In this document: one piece after another, positions 36,490 through 44,645 of the stretch | How positions within the stretch are numbered: the first letter of the stretch is position 1 | Layout: each line of letters begins with the position of its first letter | Source of the DNA: Hymenobacter radiodurans | Lineage (GTDB): Bacteria; Bacteroidota; Bacteroidia; Cytophagales; Hymenobacteraceae | Length of the DNA stretch: 64,000 nucleotides | Reading direction: 5' to 3' | Assembly: GCF_004355185.1 (NCBI RefSeq) | Contig: NZ_CP037922.1 | Coordinates: forward strand, 1,364,001-1,428,000 | Position numbers and translations under genes: made by a program | The notes under the pieces: generated by a model | Told to the model about the DNA's origin: nothing | The model's database searches: none | The model's input: only the letters and a program-made list of their open reading frames with translations

Positions 36490-36726
36490 ATGGTCGCTGA
36501 TCCGAATAAGGCTTTAAAAGCAATCCACAAACTGCTAGTGCACGGCAGAATTTTAGCTCATGAAGGGCTCAAGGGGGCGGAACTAGTTGATTTTTTTGAT
36601 ACCCTAGAATATCTGCCAGCACTTATGTTGGAACGAGATGATAAAAGCGCATGGTTTGGTGAGTATCTGAAAGAGATATGCTTAAGGTTTAGATGTGACC
36701 ACATTTATCTGCGATACATTGAATAA
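36490..36726 (+). CDS. Hypothetical small protein
   Basis: 78 residues: VADPNKALKAIHKLLVHGRI, then ELVDFFDTLEYLPALM and FRCDHIYLRYIE. It looks helical and soluble, with no family recognised. It starts eight bases after the thioesterase stop and precedes the helicase by 46 bases. AT-rich. Could encode an immunity- or adaptor-type small protein, but nothing supports this directly. Confidence 0.6.
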   Translation: MVADPNKALKAIHKLLVHGRILAHEGLKGAELVDFFDTLEYLPALMLERDDKSAWFGEYLKEICLRFRCDHIYLRYIE

Positions 36727-36772
36727 TCGCTAGCAATGTTTCTGCTTTTGAATCACAGTTTTCATTATAAAT

Positions 36773-38185
36773 ATGCTTACCGTCCGCACGCCTTCTGTCC
36801 GCGATTATTTTCCGTACGAACCCACCCAGGATCAGGCGCAGCTTTTCCGACAGCTCGATGAGTTTCTGAAAGATGATCTGCCTGGCCGTAAGGTATTTGT
36901 ATTGCGTGGCTACGCGGGTACGGGCAAAACCACCGTTGTTAGTGCGTTGGTGCAATGGCTGCATCAGCTAGGCCGCAAATACACACTGATGGCTCCTACG
37001 GGCCGCGCCGCGAAGGTGATGAGCGCATACTCAGGCGTTGCGGCCAGCACCATTCACAAGAAGATTTACCGCCAGACCTCTGGCTCACCTTCCGAAAGCC
37101 TGAGTTTTCAGCGCCAGCCCAACCGCACCGCTGATACGCTGTACATCGTGGATGAGGCCTCCATGATTTCCGACGAAAAAGCCTTCGGCGAAAATGGCCT
37201 GCTCGATGATTTGCTAGGCTACGTGTTCGAAAAGCCGACTAATCGTCTACTCCTTATTGGTGATACGGCCCAGCTGCCCCCCGTAGGCCAGCTACTCAGC
37301 CCCGCCCTCGACCCGGAGCTGCTGGCGGCGCGCTTCCGGGCGAAGGTAGATTCGGTGGAGCTTCGTCAGGTAATGCGACAAGCGGAGGAATCGGGGATTC
37401 TGGTGAATGCGACCATTCTGCGGGAAGAGTTGCGGGAGGAAAAGCCGCATATTCAGTTTCACACTCGCGGCTACTCCGATATTTTTCCGGTGGGGGGCGA
37501 AAAGTTGGAAGATGGCCTACGGTGGGCCTACAAAAACTTCGGGCACGAGAACACGACCATCATTTGCCGTTCCAACAAGAACGCCAATATGTATAACCAG
37601 CACATTCGGCACGCGCTGTTTGGGGCGGAGGAGGAAATAGAAGCCGGCGACTATCTCATGGTGGTGCGCAACAACTATTTCTGGCTGCCCAAAGACTCCG
37701 AAATGGGTTTTCTGGCCAACGGCGACTTTGTGCAGGTCAGCAAAATCGTGCGGCGGCAGGAGGAGTTCGGTTTCCGTTTCGCCGATGCCCGCATCCGCTT
37801 CGTCGATTACCCGGATGAGGAAGAAATAGAGGTGAAGCTGATGCTGGATACGTTGCACACCGAGTCGCCAGCCCTGCCCGCCGACCGCAGCAACGCGCTG
37901 TATCAGACCATTTCGGCCGATTACGCGCATCTTGGCACGAAGCGCGAGAAAAGCGCGGCTCTACGCAAAGATCCGTATTTGAACGCTTTACAGGTAAAAT
38001 TTGCTTATGCCCTTACCTGCCATAAGGCGCAAGGCGGACAGTGGCAGGCGGTATTCGTTGACCACGGATTTTTGAAAGAAGACATGGTAAACGCCGAATT
38101 TGCCCGCTGGCTGTACACAGCCGTCACGCGCGCTGCCGATCGGTTATTTTTGCTTAATTTCAATAGTAAGCTACTAGCCGATTAA
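36773..38185 (+). CDS. RecD2-like SF1B DNA helicase
   Basis: 470 residues. Walker A RGYAGTGKTT (about 46-55), motif Ia LMAPTGRAAKVMS, Walker B TLYIVDEASMI, motif III LLLIGDTAQLPPVG, motif V region CHKAQGGQWQAVFVD and motif VI WLYTAVTRAADRLF. This is the short RecD/UvrD_C_2 helicase of Bacteroidota, without the N-terminal extension of RecD2. It unwinds DNA 5'-3' with ATP. Confidence 0.93.
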   Translation: MLTVRTPSVRDYFPYEPTQDQAQLFRQLDEFLKDDLPGRKVFVLRGYAGTGKTTVVSALVQWLHQLGRKYTLMAPTGRAAKVMSAYSGVAASTIHKKIYRQTSGSPSESLSFQRQPNRTADTLYIVDEASMISDEKAFGENGLLDDLLGYVFEKPTNRLLLIGDTAQLPPVGQLLSPALDPELLAARFRAKVDSVELRQVMRQAEESGILVNATILREELREEKPHIQFHTRGYSDIFPVGGEKLEDGLRWAYKNFGHENTTIICRSNKNANMYNQHIRHALFGAEEEIEAGDYLMVVRNNYFWLPKDSEMGFLANGDFVQVSKIVRRQEEFGFRFADARIRFVDYPDEEEIEVKLMLDTLHTESPALPADRSNALYQTISADYAHLGTKREKSAALRKDPYLNALQVKFAYALTCHKAQGGQWQAVFVDHGFLKEDMVNAEFARWLYTAVTRAADRLFLLNFNSKLLAD

Positions 38186-38254
38186 GTAAAAACGTATTAC
38201 TGACTTGGGGTAAGCAGTTTGGCTACGCCTCCCGTATCTGGAATTGATAACTCA

Positions 38255-38262
38255 TATATTTG
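38255..38262 (+). promoter_or_regulatory. Putative -7 box TATATTTG
   Basis: Matches TAnnTTTG, 29 bases before the DUF1573 start at 38292. Confidence 0.55.
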
Positions 38263-38291
38263 TACCTCTCAACACTTTAAGCATTCAACTC

Positions 38292-38828
38292 ATGAAAAAA
38301 GCCCTTGTTCTGGCATTGTCGCTTTCGCTGGCTGGCTTCGCTGCCCAAGCCCAAACAGCGGCCATAAAGCCGGCCAACGCTCAGCAAAAAGTAGCTGGCC
38401 CGCAGATTCAGTTTGAAGAAATGAAGTACGACTTCGGCAGCGTGAAGCAGGGCGACATCGTAGAGCACGTGTTCAAATTCAAGAACGTGGGTACTGCGCC
38501 GCTTGTCATTGCCAACATCGGCACCACCTGCGGCTGCACCGTGCCTGATTGGACGAAGGAGCCCATTATGCCCGGCAAATCGGGTACTGTGACGGCTAAG
38601 TTCAACAGCGCCGGCAAAATGGGTATGCAGAATAAAGTGCTTACCGTAGAGTCGAATTCAGCTGGTGGAAACACGATGGTAGCGCTGGTAGGCGAAATTA
38701 AAGATGCCGCAACCGCTACAACCGAAGCTATACCCGCCAAAACCGACGTCTCGGCTGGAGAAGGCGATGTCAAGCAAAAAACCAAGATGAACGACAGCAA
38801 AATCAAAGCGAAGCGCAAGTCTTCGTAA
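38292..38828 (+). CDS. DUF1573 secreted protein
   Basis: 178 residues from the ATG at 38292 with a signal peptide (MKKALVLALSLSLAGFAAQA). The DUF1573 domain (about 40-150) contains EMKYDFGSVKQGDIVEHVF, a TCGCT metal-like motif and a Lys/Asn-rich basic tail. The family resembles Ig-like MSP domains that often occur in Bacteroidota and may bind copper or envelope proteins. Its own promoter and terminator are present. Confidence 0.85.
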   Translation: MKKALVLALSLSLAGFAAQAQTAAIKPANAQQKVAGPQIQFEEMKYDFGSVKQGDIVEHVFKFKNVGTAPLVIANIGTTCGCTVPDWTKEPIMPGKSGTVTAKFNSAGKMGMQNKVLTVESNSAGGNTMVALVGEIKDAATATTEAIPAKTDVSAGEGDVKQKTKMNDSKIKAKRKSS

Positions 38829-38838
38829 GGATCAGGTC

Positions 38839-38885
38839 ACAAAAAAGCCCCCAGCAGTTCTATGAGCGTCTGGGGGCTTTTTTGT
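38839..38885 (+). terminator. G6C-type terminator
   Basis: CACAAAAAAGCCCCCAG and CTGGGGGCTTTTTTGTG; both arms with five C/G. Serves the convergent DUF1573 and DUF423 genes. Confidence 0.85.
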
Positions 38886-38912
38886 GTATTGACGCGAGTC
38901 AGAAACTCGTGC

Positions 38913-39290
38913 TTATAGTTGGCGCGCCGCCCACAATAGTCGCAGCCAGCCAGCAATCAGCAGTAGGCCGCCAATGGGCGCAACGGCGCCCATCTTGGTG
39001 ATGCCCGTAAAGCAAAGGGTGTACAGGGAGCCGCTGAACAGCAAAATGCCCCCCAGAAACAGCCAAGCGGTTAAGCTCAGTCCGCGAATGTCGGGACGCA
39101 TGGCCAGCAAAATACCCACGGCCAGCAGCGCCAGCGTATGATAAAACTGATAGCGCACGGCCGTTTCAAACGTATCGAACCGGCCGGTTTCTTCCAGCAT
39201 CTTGCGTAAGCCGTGTGCCCCAAAGGCGCCGATACCGACGCCCAGGGCACCAAGCAAAGCCGCGATTTGAAGAATTAAGCGAGCCGTCAT
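38913..39290 (-). CDS. DUF423 family membrane protein (YgdD-like)
   Basis: 125 residues with four hydrophobic segments. ALLGALGVGIGAFGAHGL, FYHTLALLAVG and SGSLYTLCFTGI match DUF423, a small inner-membrane family without known function. Confidence 0.88.
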   Translation of the reverse strand: MTARLILQIAALLGALGVGIGAFGAHGLRKMLEETGRFDTFETAVRYQFYHTLALLAVGILLAMRPDIRGLSLTAWLFLGGILLFSGSLYTLCFTGITKMGAVAPIGGLLLIAGWLRLLWAARQL

Positions 39291-39375
39291 AGTAGATCGG
39301 ATAGGATGTGTCGTGTGATGGAGAAGCGGTTTTTGAACGAGGAAAGAAAGCGGCTATTGAGCTTAAATCTTGCTG

Positions 39376-40056
39376 TTAGCCTTGCGGAGTTGGCCGGGCA
39401 CCAAAAATAGCGCTGCCCACCCTGATAAGCGTGCTACCTTCTTCAATAGCCAGCTTATAATCGGCGCTCATACCCATCGAAATCTCCTGGAACGCGGGCT
39501 GGGGGGCAAAATACCGCTCCTTCAGTAACTCAAAGTAGCCCCGCAGCTCCCGAAACTCGTGGCGTAGCTGATTTTCATCGTTGGTGAAGGTGGCCACGCC
39601 CATCACACCTGTTAGCTGCACGTGCTGCAAAGTGCGGAATGCGTCCGAGTGCAGGATTTCCTCCGCTTCCGCCAAGCTCAGACCCGACTTCGTTTCTTCC
39701 GCAGCAATATGGAATTGCAGTAGTCCGTAGATAACACGGTTGTGTTTGGCGGCTTGCTTTTCGATTTCGAGCAGCAGCTTCAGGCTGTCGATACTCTGAA
39801 TGGTGTGTACGAAAGGCGCGATATACTTTACCTTGTTCGTTTGCAGATGACCGATAAGATGCCATTCCACGTCGGGGGGCAAATCGGGCTGCTTGGCGGC
39901 CATTTCCTGCACTTTATTTTCGCCAAAAAGCCGCGCACCAGCATCATACACTTCGCGCAAGCGCTCTACTGGATGCGTTTTGGTGACAGCTACTAAACGG
40001 CAGTTAGTGCCTTGCAACTCGGTTTGTACGGCGTGAAAATTATCGGCGATGGACAT
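39376..40056 (-). CDS. YggS-family PLP homeostasis protein
   Basis: 226 residues. VAVTKTHPVERLREVYDAG holds the PLP lysine (Lys about 26), GENKVQEM, WHLIGHLQTNKVK, and SMGMSADYKLAIEEGSTLIRVG are family signatures. YggS proteins bind PLP, control its level and have no strong enzyme activity. It contains two GCCCCCC words (FAPQ and LPPD). Confidence 0.94.
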   Translation of the reverse strand: MSIADNFHAVQTELQGTNCRLVAVTKTHPVERLREVYDAGARLFGENKVQEMAAKQPDLPPDVEWHLIGHLQTNKVKYIAPFVHTIQSIDSLKLLLEIEKQAAKHNRVIYGLLQFHIAAEETKSGLSLAEAEEILHSDAFRTLQHVQLTGVMGVATFTNDENQLRHEFRELRGYFELLKERYFAPQPAFQEISMGMSADYKLAIEEGSTLIRVGSAIFGARPTPQG

Positions 40057-40126
40057 TAATTTGAATTAGTGGTAATCAGTAATACTCAGCCTGCTAGGCA
40101 GCTATTAAATGCGAAGGACGAGCAGT

Positions 40127-41191
40127 TCAGTCCTCCAAAGCATTAGTCAAAAACGTATTTTTCAACCCCAGCCAAACGAGCCACAAACCTATACAGCAAA
40201 ACAGATATAAGCGGTAATAGTCTTTGGTATTGCGAAAACGAGTCTGTTTAATTTCTGATTTTTCGTACGTATTGATCTGGCGGAACACGCGCTGCAAGCC
40301 GGCGTTGTCGGTGGCCCGGAAGAATTGCCCTTCGCCCGCCTGGGCAATCTGGCGCATGGTGGTCTCGTCGAGGCGAGTTTCGACGTAGCGCGGCCGGCCA
40401 GTTTCATCGGTTCCGTAGGGCACGGTTCCATCCTGGCCAAGCCCTACGGTGTAGATCTTGAGGCCATAAGCATGTGCTAGCTGGGCTGCCGTCAGCGGGT
40501 CGAGGCTGCCGGCGGTGTTTTCGCCATCTGAAATAAGGATGATAACTTTCGTGCGGCTGCGGGAGTCGCGCAGGCGGTTGGTGGCTACACCTAGGGCCGT
40601 GCCGATGGCCGTGCCGTCGTTGGCAATCATGCCCAGGCGCAAGCCGTCGAGGCTTTCGCGTAGCAAATCGTAATCGGTGGTGAGGGGCGCAAGCGAGTAA
40701 GCATCACCAGCAAAAACCACCAAGCCCAGCCGGTCGCCGATGCGTCCGGCTATAAATTCCCGCCCTACCCGCTTCGCTGCCTCTAGTCGATTAGGCAGCA
40801 AATCCTGTAGTTCCATCGAGCCCGATACGTCCATCACCAGCAGCATATCAATACCCTCGCCGGTTTGTACCACGCGTTCATCCGTGCGCTGAGGGCGCGC
40901 CAAGGCCACTAGGCCAAATGCCAAGCTGAACATCAGGACAATATCGGGGAGGAAGCGGAGCAGCGCACTCCAATCGCGCCTTGCTTGGCCAGCTACAAAA
41001 GCAACGTCGAGGTGCGGGCGCCGCCGATGCACCAGCAGCCAGCGCAGCCCAAATAGCAGGGGTAGCGCCGGAATCAGCAACAGCAGGCGCGGCTCTTGCC
41101 AGGTGTAGCTACTCAGCGTGGCATAGCGCAGCCCATCAAGTAAAGGAGCCAGAAAGCGTTGCCAGAACTGTTCAATCATGAGTTGTTTCAA
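40127..41191 (-). CDS. VWA domain membrane protein (BatA-like)
   Basis: 354 residues. Two hydrophobic segments near the N-terminus (LLLLIPALPLLFGLRWLL and LPDIVLMFSLAFGLVAL), a von Willebrand A domain with MIDAS residues DVSGS (about 119) and ISDGENTAGS, and a last membrane segment at the C-terminus (LYLFCCIGLWLVWL). This is the BatA architecture of the aerotolerance locus. The ATG at 41179 (MIEQFWQRFL) is an alternative start. Upstream gene 66 bases away. Confidence 0.88.
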   Translation of the reverse strand: MKQLMIEQFWQRFLAPLLDGLRYATLSSYTWQEPRLLLLIPALPLLFGLRWLLVHRRRPHLDVAFVAGQARRDWSALLRFLPDIVLMFSLAFGLVALARPQRTDERVVQTGEGIDMLLVMDVSGSMELQDLLPNRLEAAKRVGREFIAGRIGDRLGLVVFAGDAYSLAPLTTDYDLLRESLDGLRLGMIANDGTAIGTALGVATNRLRDSRSRTKVIILISDGENTAGSLDPLTAAQLAHAYGLKIYTVGLGQDGTVPYGTDETGRPRYVETRLDETTMRQIAQAGEGQFFRATDNAGLQRVFRQINTYEKSEIKQTRFRNTKDYYRLYLFCCIGLWLVWLGLKNTFLTNALED

Positions 41192-41257
41192 TCCTTAAGT
41201 ACTGAGCCAAGCTGCCATTTGCTTTTCTATATCTCCTAAAAAAGCACCCCAATGCTA

Positions 41258-42244
41258 TCAGCTTCTGGCCGCTCCACTAAGCAAGGTATAACGCCTGTCG
41301 GCAAAGTCGCGCAGCAGGTCGAAAGCAGTACCGGTTTCCGTGTCATCTTCGTTAAACTGGTTGCCATATATCAGCCGATCCGTGATGCGCAGGGCGCGGC
41401 TCACCGCCACATCATTCTGATAGTAAGCCACAATCTCACGCGTGGTGAGGCTGTTGATGGTGTTGTTTTCGAGGGTTGTGAGGTAGTTTTTCCAGAGCGT
41501 AATGGCGCGCTCCATATTCGTGAGGGAGCGCGACAGCTCGAACCGCTCAATATGGCGCGCATATTGGGCCAGGAAATATGCGTGGTTTTTTCGCAGCTTA
41601 TACAGCTGGTAGCGGCGGCGCCAGTAGCTGCCAAAGCCAAACCACAAGCCGGCGCCCACCAGTGCTACTAATCCTAGCCCCGCCAGCCAAAACGGATAAT
41701 TGAACGCCTCATCTACTGGCAGTAACGTGGTATTTTGCTTCAGCACAGGCGTAGTGGGCGGAATAACTTCCGGCACTGGTGCCGTGCGCTCCAGCCGAAT
41801 GCTGGCTACCTGCGTGTTCACAGTAAGCGTGTCGTGCCCGCGCAGAATCATAACCGGCAAACTCAGTCGCTGCACCGAGTCGAGGCTGAACGTGCGGAGC
41901 TGATATACAGTCCGGTCGAAGCTGCGGCCCCGGCGGGTGAGCGTGGGCTGAAAGGTTTTGCCCACATACTCAAACGGTTTAAACTCGGCCGTAGAATCAG
42001 GGAATACAACCTCCAGCGTAGGATCGTGACGAAAGGTGAGCTCAAAGCTGACGACTTCTCCCACGCGCACCGATTGGCGAAGAAAACGTCCCTGCGGCTG
42101 CTCGGGGGGCAATTCCTGGCCCTGCACACCTGACGAAAGGAACAGCAGCCAGACCAGCCATATGCTGGGTGCCAGCAACTGCACATTGCCCCGCAACAAA
42201 ACGACTGGGGGGCTTTTTTTCGCTGAATCCTTACGCACGTCCAC
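41258..42244 (-). CDS. Bat-locus membrane protein
   Basis: 328 residues. A first hydrophobic segment (IWLVWLLFLSSGVQG) acts as a signal; then a beta-rich region (VRVGEVVSFELTFRHDPTLEVVFP) like the oxygen-tolerance BatD fold, a membrane helix (FWLAGLGLVALVGAGLWFGF) and a helical tail. It overlaps the upstream DUF58 gene by 14 bases, so they are translationally coupled. Position between DUF58 and VWA genes supports a Bat role. Confidence 0.75.
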   Translation of the reverse strand: MDVRKDSAKKSPPVVLLRGNVQLLAPSIWLVWLLFLSSGVQGQELPPEQPQGRFLRQSVRVGEVVSFELTFRHDPTLEVVFPDSTAEFKPFEYVGKTFQPTLTRRGRSFDRTVYQLRTFSLDSVQRLSLPVMILRGHDTLTVNTQVASIRLERTAPVPEVIPPTTPVLKQNTTLLPVDEAFNYPFWLAGLGLVALVGAGLWFGFGSYWRRRYQLYKLRKNHAYFLAQYARHIERFELSRSLTNMERAITLWKNYLTTLENNTINSLTTREIVAYYQNDVAVSRALRITDRLIYGNQFNEDDTETGTAFDLLRDFADRRYTLLSGAARS

Positions 42245-43133
42245 CCCGCTGATTGCGCCGCCGAAACAAGCTGGCCAACTGCGTCACGTAGTCGGCATCG
42301 GTGGCAATGGATAAGAACTCCGTTCGATGACGCCGGCAAATCTGCCCGATTTGCGCCCGGTTCTGCTCATAGGTGGCCCGGTACCGCGCCCGGAAAGACT
42401 CCGCCGAGGTATTCACCCACATCGTGCGGCCGGTTTCCTGGTCGTGGAGCGGCACAATGCCAAGCGGCGGAAATTCCCGTTCGCGCTTGTCGAGCAGCTG
42501 CAACACCACTAAGTCGTGCTTGCGGGCCAGCATGGTTAGCTCCCGCTCGTAGTTGGTATCAATAAAATCGGAAATCAGCAGCACAATGCTGCGGCGCTTC
42601 AGCATGCCTAATGCTTGCTTGATTCCGGCCCCGACCGCCGTGCGGGGAGAGCGGGGCGTCAATTCAAACAGGCGTTTTATGAGGCTATAGGCGTGCCGGA
42701 TACCTTTGCCGGGGGCCAAATACAGCTCTTTTTGATCAGAGAAAGCCAGGATTCCGAGTTGCGCATCCTGGCGGGCAGCGGCCAACGCCAGCAGCCCGCA
42801 GATTTCACGGCCCACATCGAGCTTGCGCCGGCCAGCGGCACCCACTTGCTGCGAAGCACTGACATCCAGCAAAAGCAGAACTGATTGCTCGCGTTCTTCC
42901 TTATACGTTTTGACGAAGGTGCCGTGGCCTTTGCTCGATACCGCCCAGTCGATGGCCCGCACCTCATCGCCGTACTGGTAGAGGCGCACATCGTCGAATT
43001 CAAGCCCCGTACCTTTAAAGACGGAGTGAAAATTGCCCTGCAACTGCGCATCTACTGTCTTGATGATGCGTATCTCCATCTGCCGAAGCTTACGCACGAG
43101 TTGCTGGAGCGGAGTGAGGTCGGCGGTATTCAT
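42231..43133 (-). CDS. DUF58 domain protein of the Bat locus
   Basis: 300 residues. FHSVFKGTGLEFDDVRLYQYGDEVRAIDW (about 32-60, the DUF58 block) and LLLLDVSASQQVG (about 88) are clear. The gene is first in a three-gene run with a membrane protein and BatA-like VWA protein. The MoxR-type ATPase that usually precedes it is absent; the upstream neighbour is divergent. Function in envelope stress or complex assembly is inferred from the family. Confidence 0.9.
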   Translation of the reverse strand: MNTADLTPLQQLVRKLRQMEIRIIKTVDAQLQGNFHSVFKGTGLEFDDVRLYQYGDEVRAIDWAVSSKGHGTFVKTYKEEREQSVLLLLDVSASQQVGAAGRRKLDVGREICGLLALAAARQDAQLGILAFSDQKELYLAPGKGIRHAYSLIKRLFELTPRSPRTAVGAGIKQALGMLKRRSIVLLISDFIDTNYERELTMLARKHDLVVLQLLDKREREFPPLGIVPLHDQETGRTMWVNTSAESFRARYRATYEQNRAQIGQICRRHRTEFLSIATDADYVTQLASLFRRRNQRGGRA

Positions 43134-43157
43134 TTCAGCTAAACTACGGGTTCCTCC

Positions 43158-43165
43158 TAACTTTG
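43158..43165 (+). promoter_or_regulatory. Promoter -7 box TAACTTTG five bases before a GTG start
   Basis: Exact TAnnTTTG match. The start codon at 43171 coincides with the expected transcription start, which suggests a leaderless mRNA. Confidence 0.6.
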
Positions 43166-43170
43166 CCGTT

Positions 43171-43569
43171 GTGAAAAAGCTCCCTGCATCCCTTTACTCT
43201 ACCTTAAGCCTGCTGCTGATGCTGATATTTACGCAGTGTCAGCGCCCCGAAGAGCCATTGGTGCCACAGCCATTGTTACCGAAAGATAAAATGGTAACCA
43301 TGCTCATCGACGTGCATCTGAACGAAAGCCGCGTAGATGCCGCTGCTTTGCCCCCCGATTCAGCTCGCGCGGCCTTCAACTTGCTGCATCGTCAGCTGCT
43401 GACTCGTTACAAGGTCACCGACACTATTTTTCAGCGCAGCTACCGCTATTACGCCATCCACGACAAAGACTTGGATGATATTTACGGAGCCGTCATCGAC
43501 AGCCTCTCTGCCCGCGAGGCCAAGCTAGGAGCAAAAGATCAGGCCGAGGAAGCAAAGCGTCGGCAGTAG
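43171..43569 (+). CDS. DUF4296 lipoprotein
   Basis: 132 residues from GTG at 43171; the open frame continues upstream into the DUF58 promoter region, but KKLPASLYSTLSLLLMLIFTQC is a lipoprotein signal with its start here. Mature residues DKMVTMLIDVHLNESRVDAA, then YAIHDKDLDDIYGAVIDSL match DUF4296, a Bacteroidota lipoprotein family without known function. Confidence 0.83.
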   Translation: MKKLPASLYSTLSLLLMLIFTQCQRPEEPLVPQPLLPKDKMVTMLIDVHLNESRVDAAALPPDSARAAFNLLHRQLLTRYKVTDTIFQRSYRYYAIHDKDLDDIYGAVIDSLSAREAKLGAKDQAEEAKRRQ

Positions 43570-43570
43570 A

Positions 43571-43920
43571 TTAAATCAATCGGCTGCCATTGGGTACTGG
43601 GCCGGCAAGCGCCGCCAATACGATATCACCGTTTTCGTCGGCGGCACCGGTTACCAGCACTTCCGAGCGGAAGGGACCAATTTTCTTCACCGGAAAATTA
43701 ACCACGCACAACACCTGCCGGCCCACTAAATCCTCGGGTTGATAGTGGCGGGTAATCTGCGCGCTGGAGCGTTTGGTGCCAATCTCAGGACCTAGGTCTA
43801 TCAACAGTTGATAAGCGGGCTTGCGCGCTTCGGGAAAAGTACGGGCTTCCAACACGGTACCAACGCGCAAATCAACGCGCTCAAACTCTGACCAAGTAAG
43901 GGGGCTACTGATGTTTCCAT
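43571..43920 (-). CDS. csaA: CsaA-type tRNA-binding-domain protein, frameshifted in this sequence
   Basis: The OB-fold tRNA_bind domain is clear: FERVDLRVGTVLEARTFPEAR, then KRSSAQITRHYQPEDLVGRQ and the final NGSRLI. In the domain frame there is no ATG start; one extra base in the G run at 43900-43904 joins it to the ATG at 43918-43920, giving METSVAPLTWSEFE, a 116-residue CsaA-type protein. CsaA binds tRNA or unfolded proteins; its role is not settled. A one-base-short -7 box (TACTTTG) lies just before this ATG. Confidence 0.83.
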
Positions 43921-43941
43921 GGCCGCAAAGTAGCAAAAAGG

Positions 43942-44532
43942 CTATTTCCCGGTGGTGGGCTTCGAAGCATATTGCTCTAGCAAAGCCATTCGCTGCTTTA
44001 CCTGAATCTCCCAGGTTTTCTGGCGGTCCAGGTTCAGACCGTGGTTGGTTTCCTGGTCATAACGCGCTTCCTCTTTTTGCCACTCCGTGAAAATAGCGTT
44101 GGTCGCATTTTTAAAAGCGGGTTGCAGGCGTTTGCAGTCCAACTTCAGCAGCGCTATTTTCTGGCGCATGCGCCGGGCGTGCAATTCCGTGATGTTAAAG
44201 TGTATCTGCTCGTGACGCAGCAAGTTGGGTGTGGCCGTAGCCGAGTCGCGCACCCATGATTCGGTAGGCACAAATACGGCTTGCACCGAAGACGTGAACT
44301 TGAAATCGACGCAGCCAGCTTTTACGTCAATAGTGGCTGAGGTAAGGGCTGCCAGTCTATCGGCTGGGGTGGGCTTACTCTTAAAATCGGCCCAGGTAAG
44401 CGGCCGGTTTGCCGCCCAAACAATGGTACCAGGCGCATCGGCTGGAGCAGTAGGCGCGCTCTGAGGTGGACTAACAACCGGTAGAAAAGGAAGCAAAAAG
44501 GAAATAAAGGAAAGCGGCAAGCCGTGCAACAT
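43942..44532 (-). CDS. DUF922 predicted secreted metalloprotease-like protein
   Basis: 196 residues with a signal peptide (PLSFISFLLPFLPVVS). RPLTWADFKSKPTP, a candidate zinc motif LRHEQIHFNI (HExxH) and EEARYDQETNHGLNLDRQKTW match DUF922, annotated in COGs as a predicted secreted Zn-dependent protease. The word AAAAAAGCCCCCC lies 12 bases upstream of the ATG. Confidence 0.8.
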   Translation of the reverse strand: MLHGLPLSFISFLLPFLPVVSPPQSAPTAPADAPGTIVWAANRPLTWADFKSKPTPADRLAALTSATIDVKAGCVDFKFTSSVQAVFVPTESWVRDSATATPNLLRHEQIHFNITELHARRMRQKIALLKLDCKRLQPAFKNATNAIFTEWQKEEARYDQETNHGLNLDRQKTWEIQVKQRMALLEQYASKPTTGK

Positions 44533-44645
44533 AGGAAAGGGGCTGGGGGGCTTTTTTAGAAGTGAATGGCGATTCTGGAGTATGAACGCAGCTACCTAAC
44601 GGTTGAGTGCAACCGTCCGTGCTAAAAAATAATGCCAGCCTCGAT

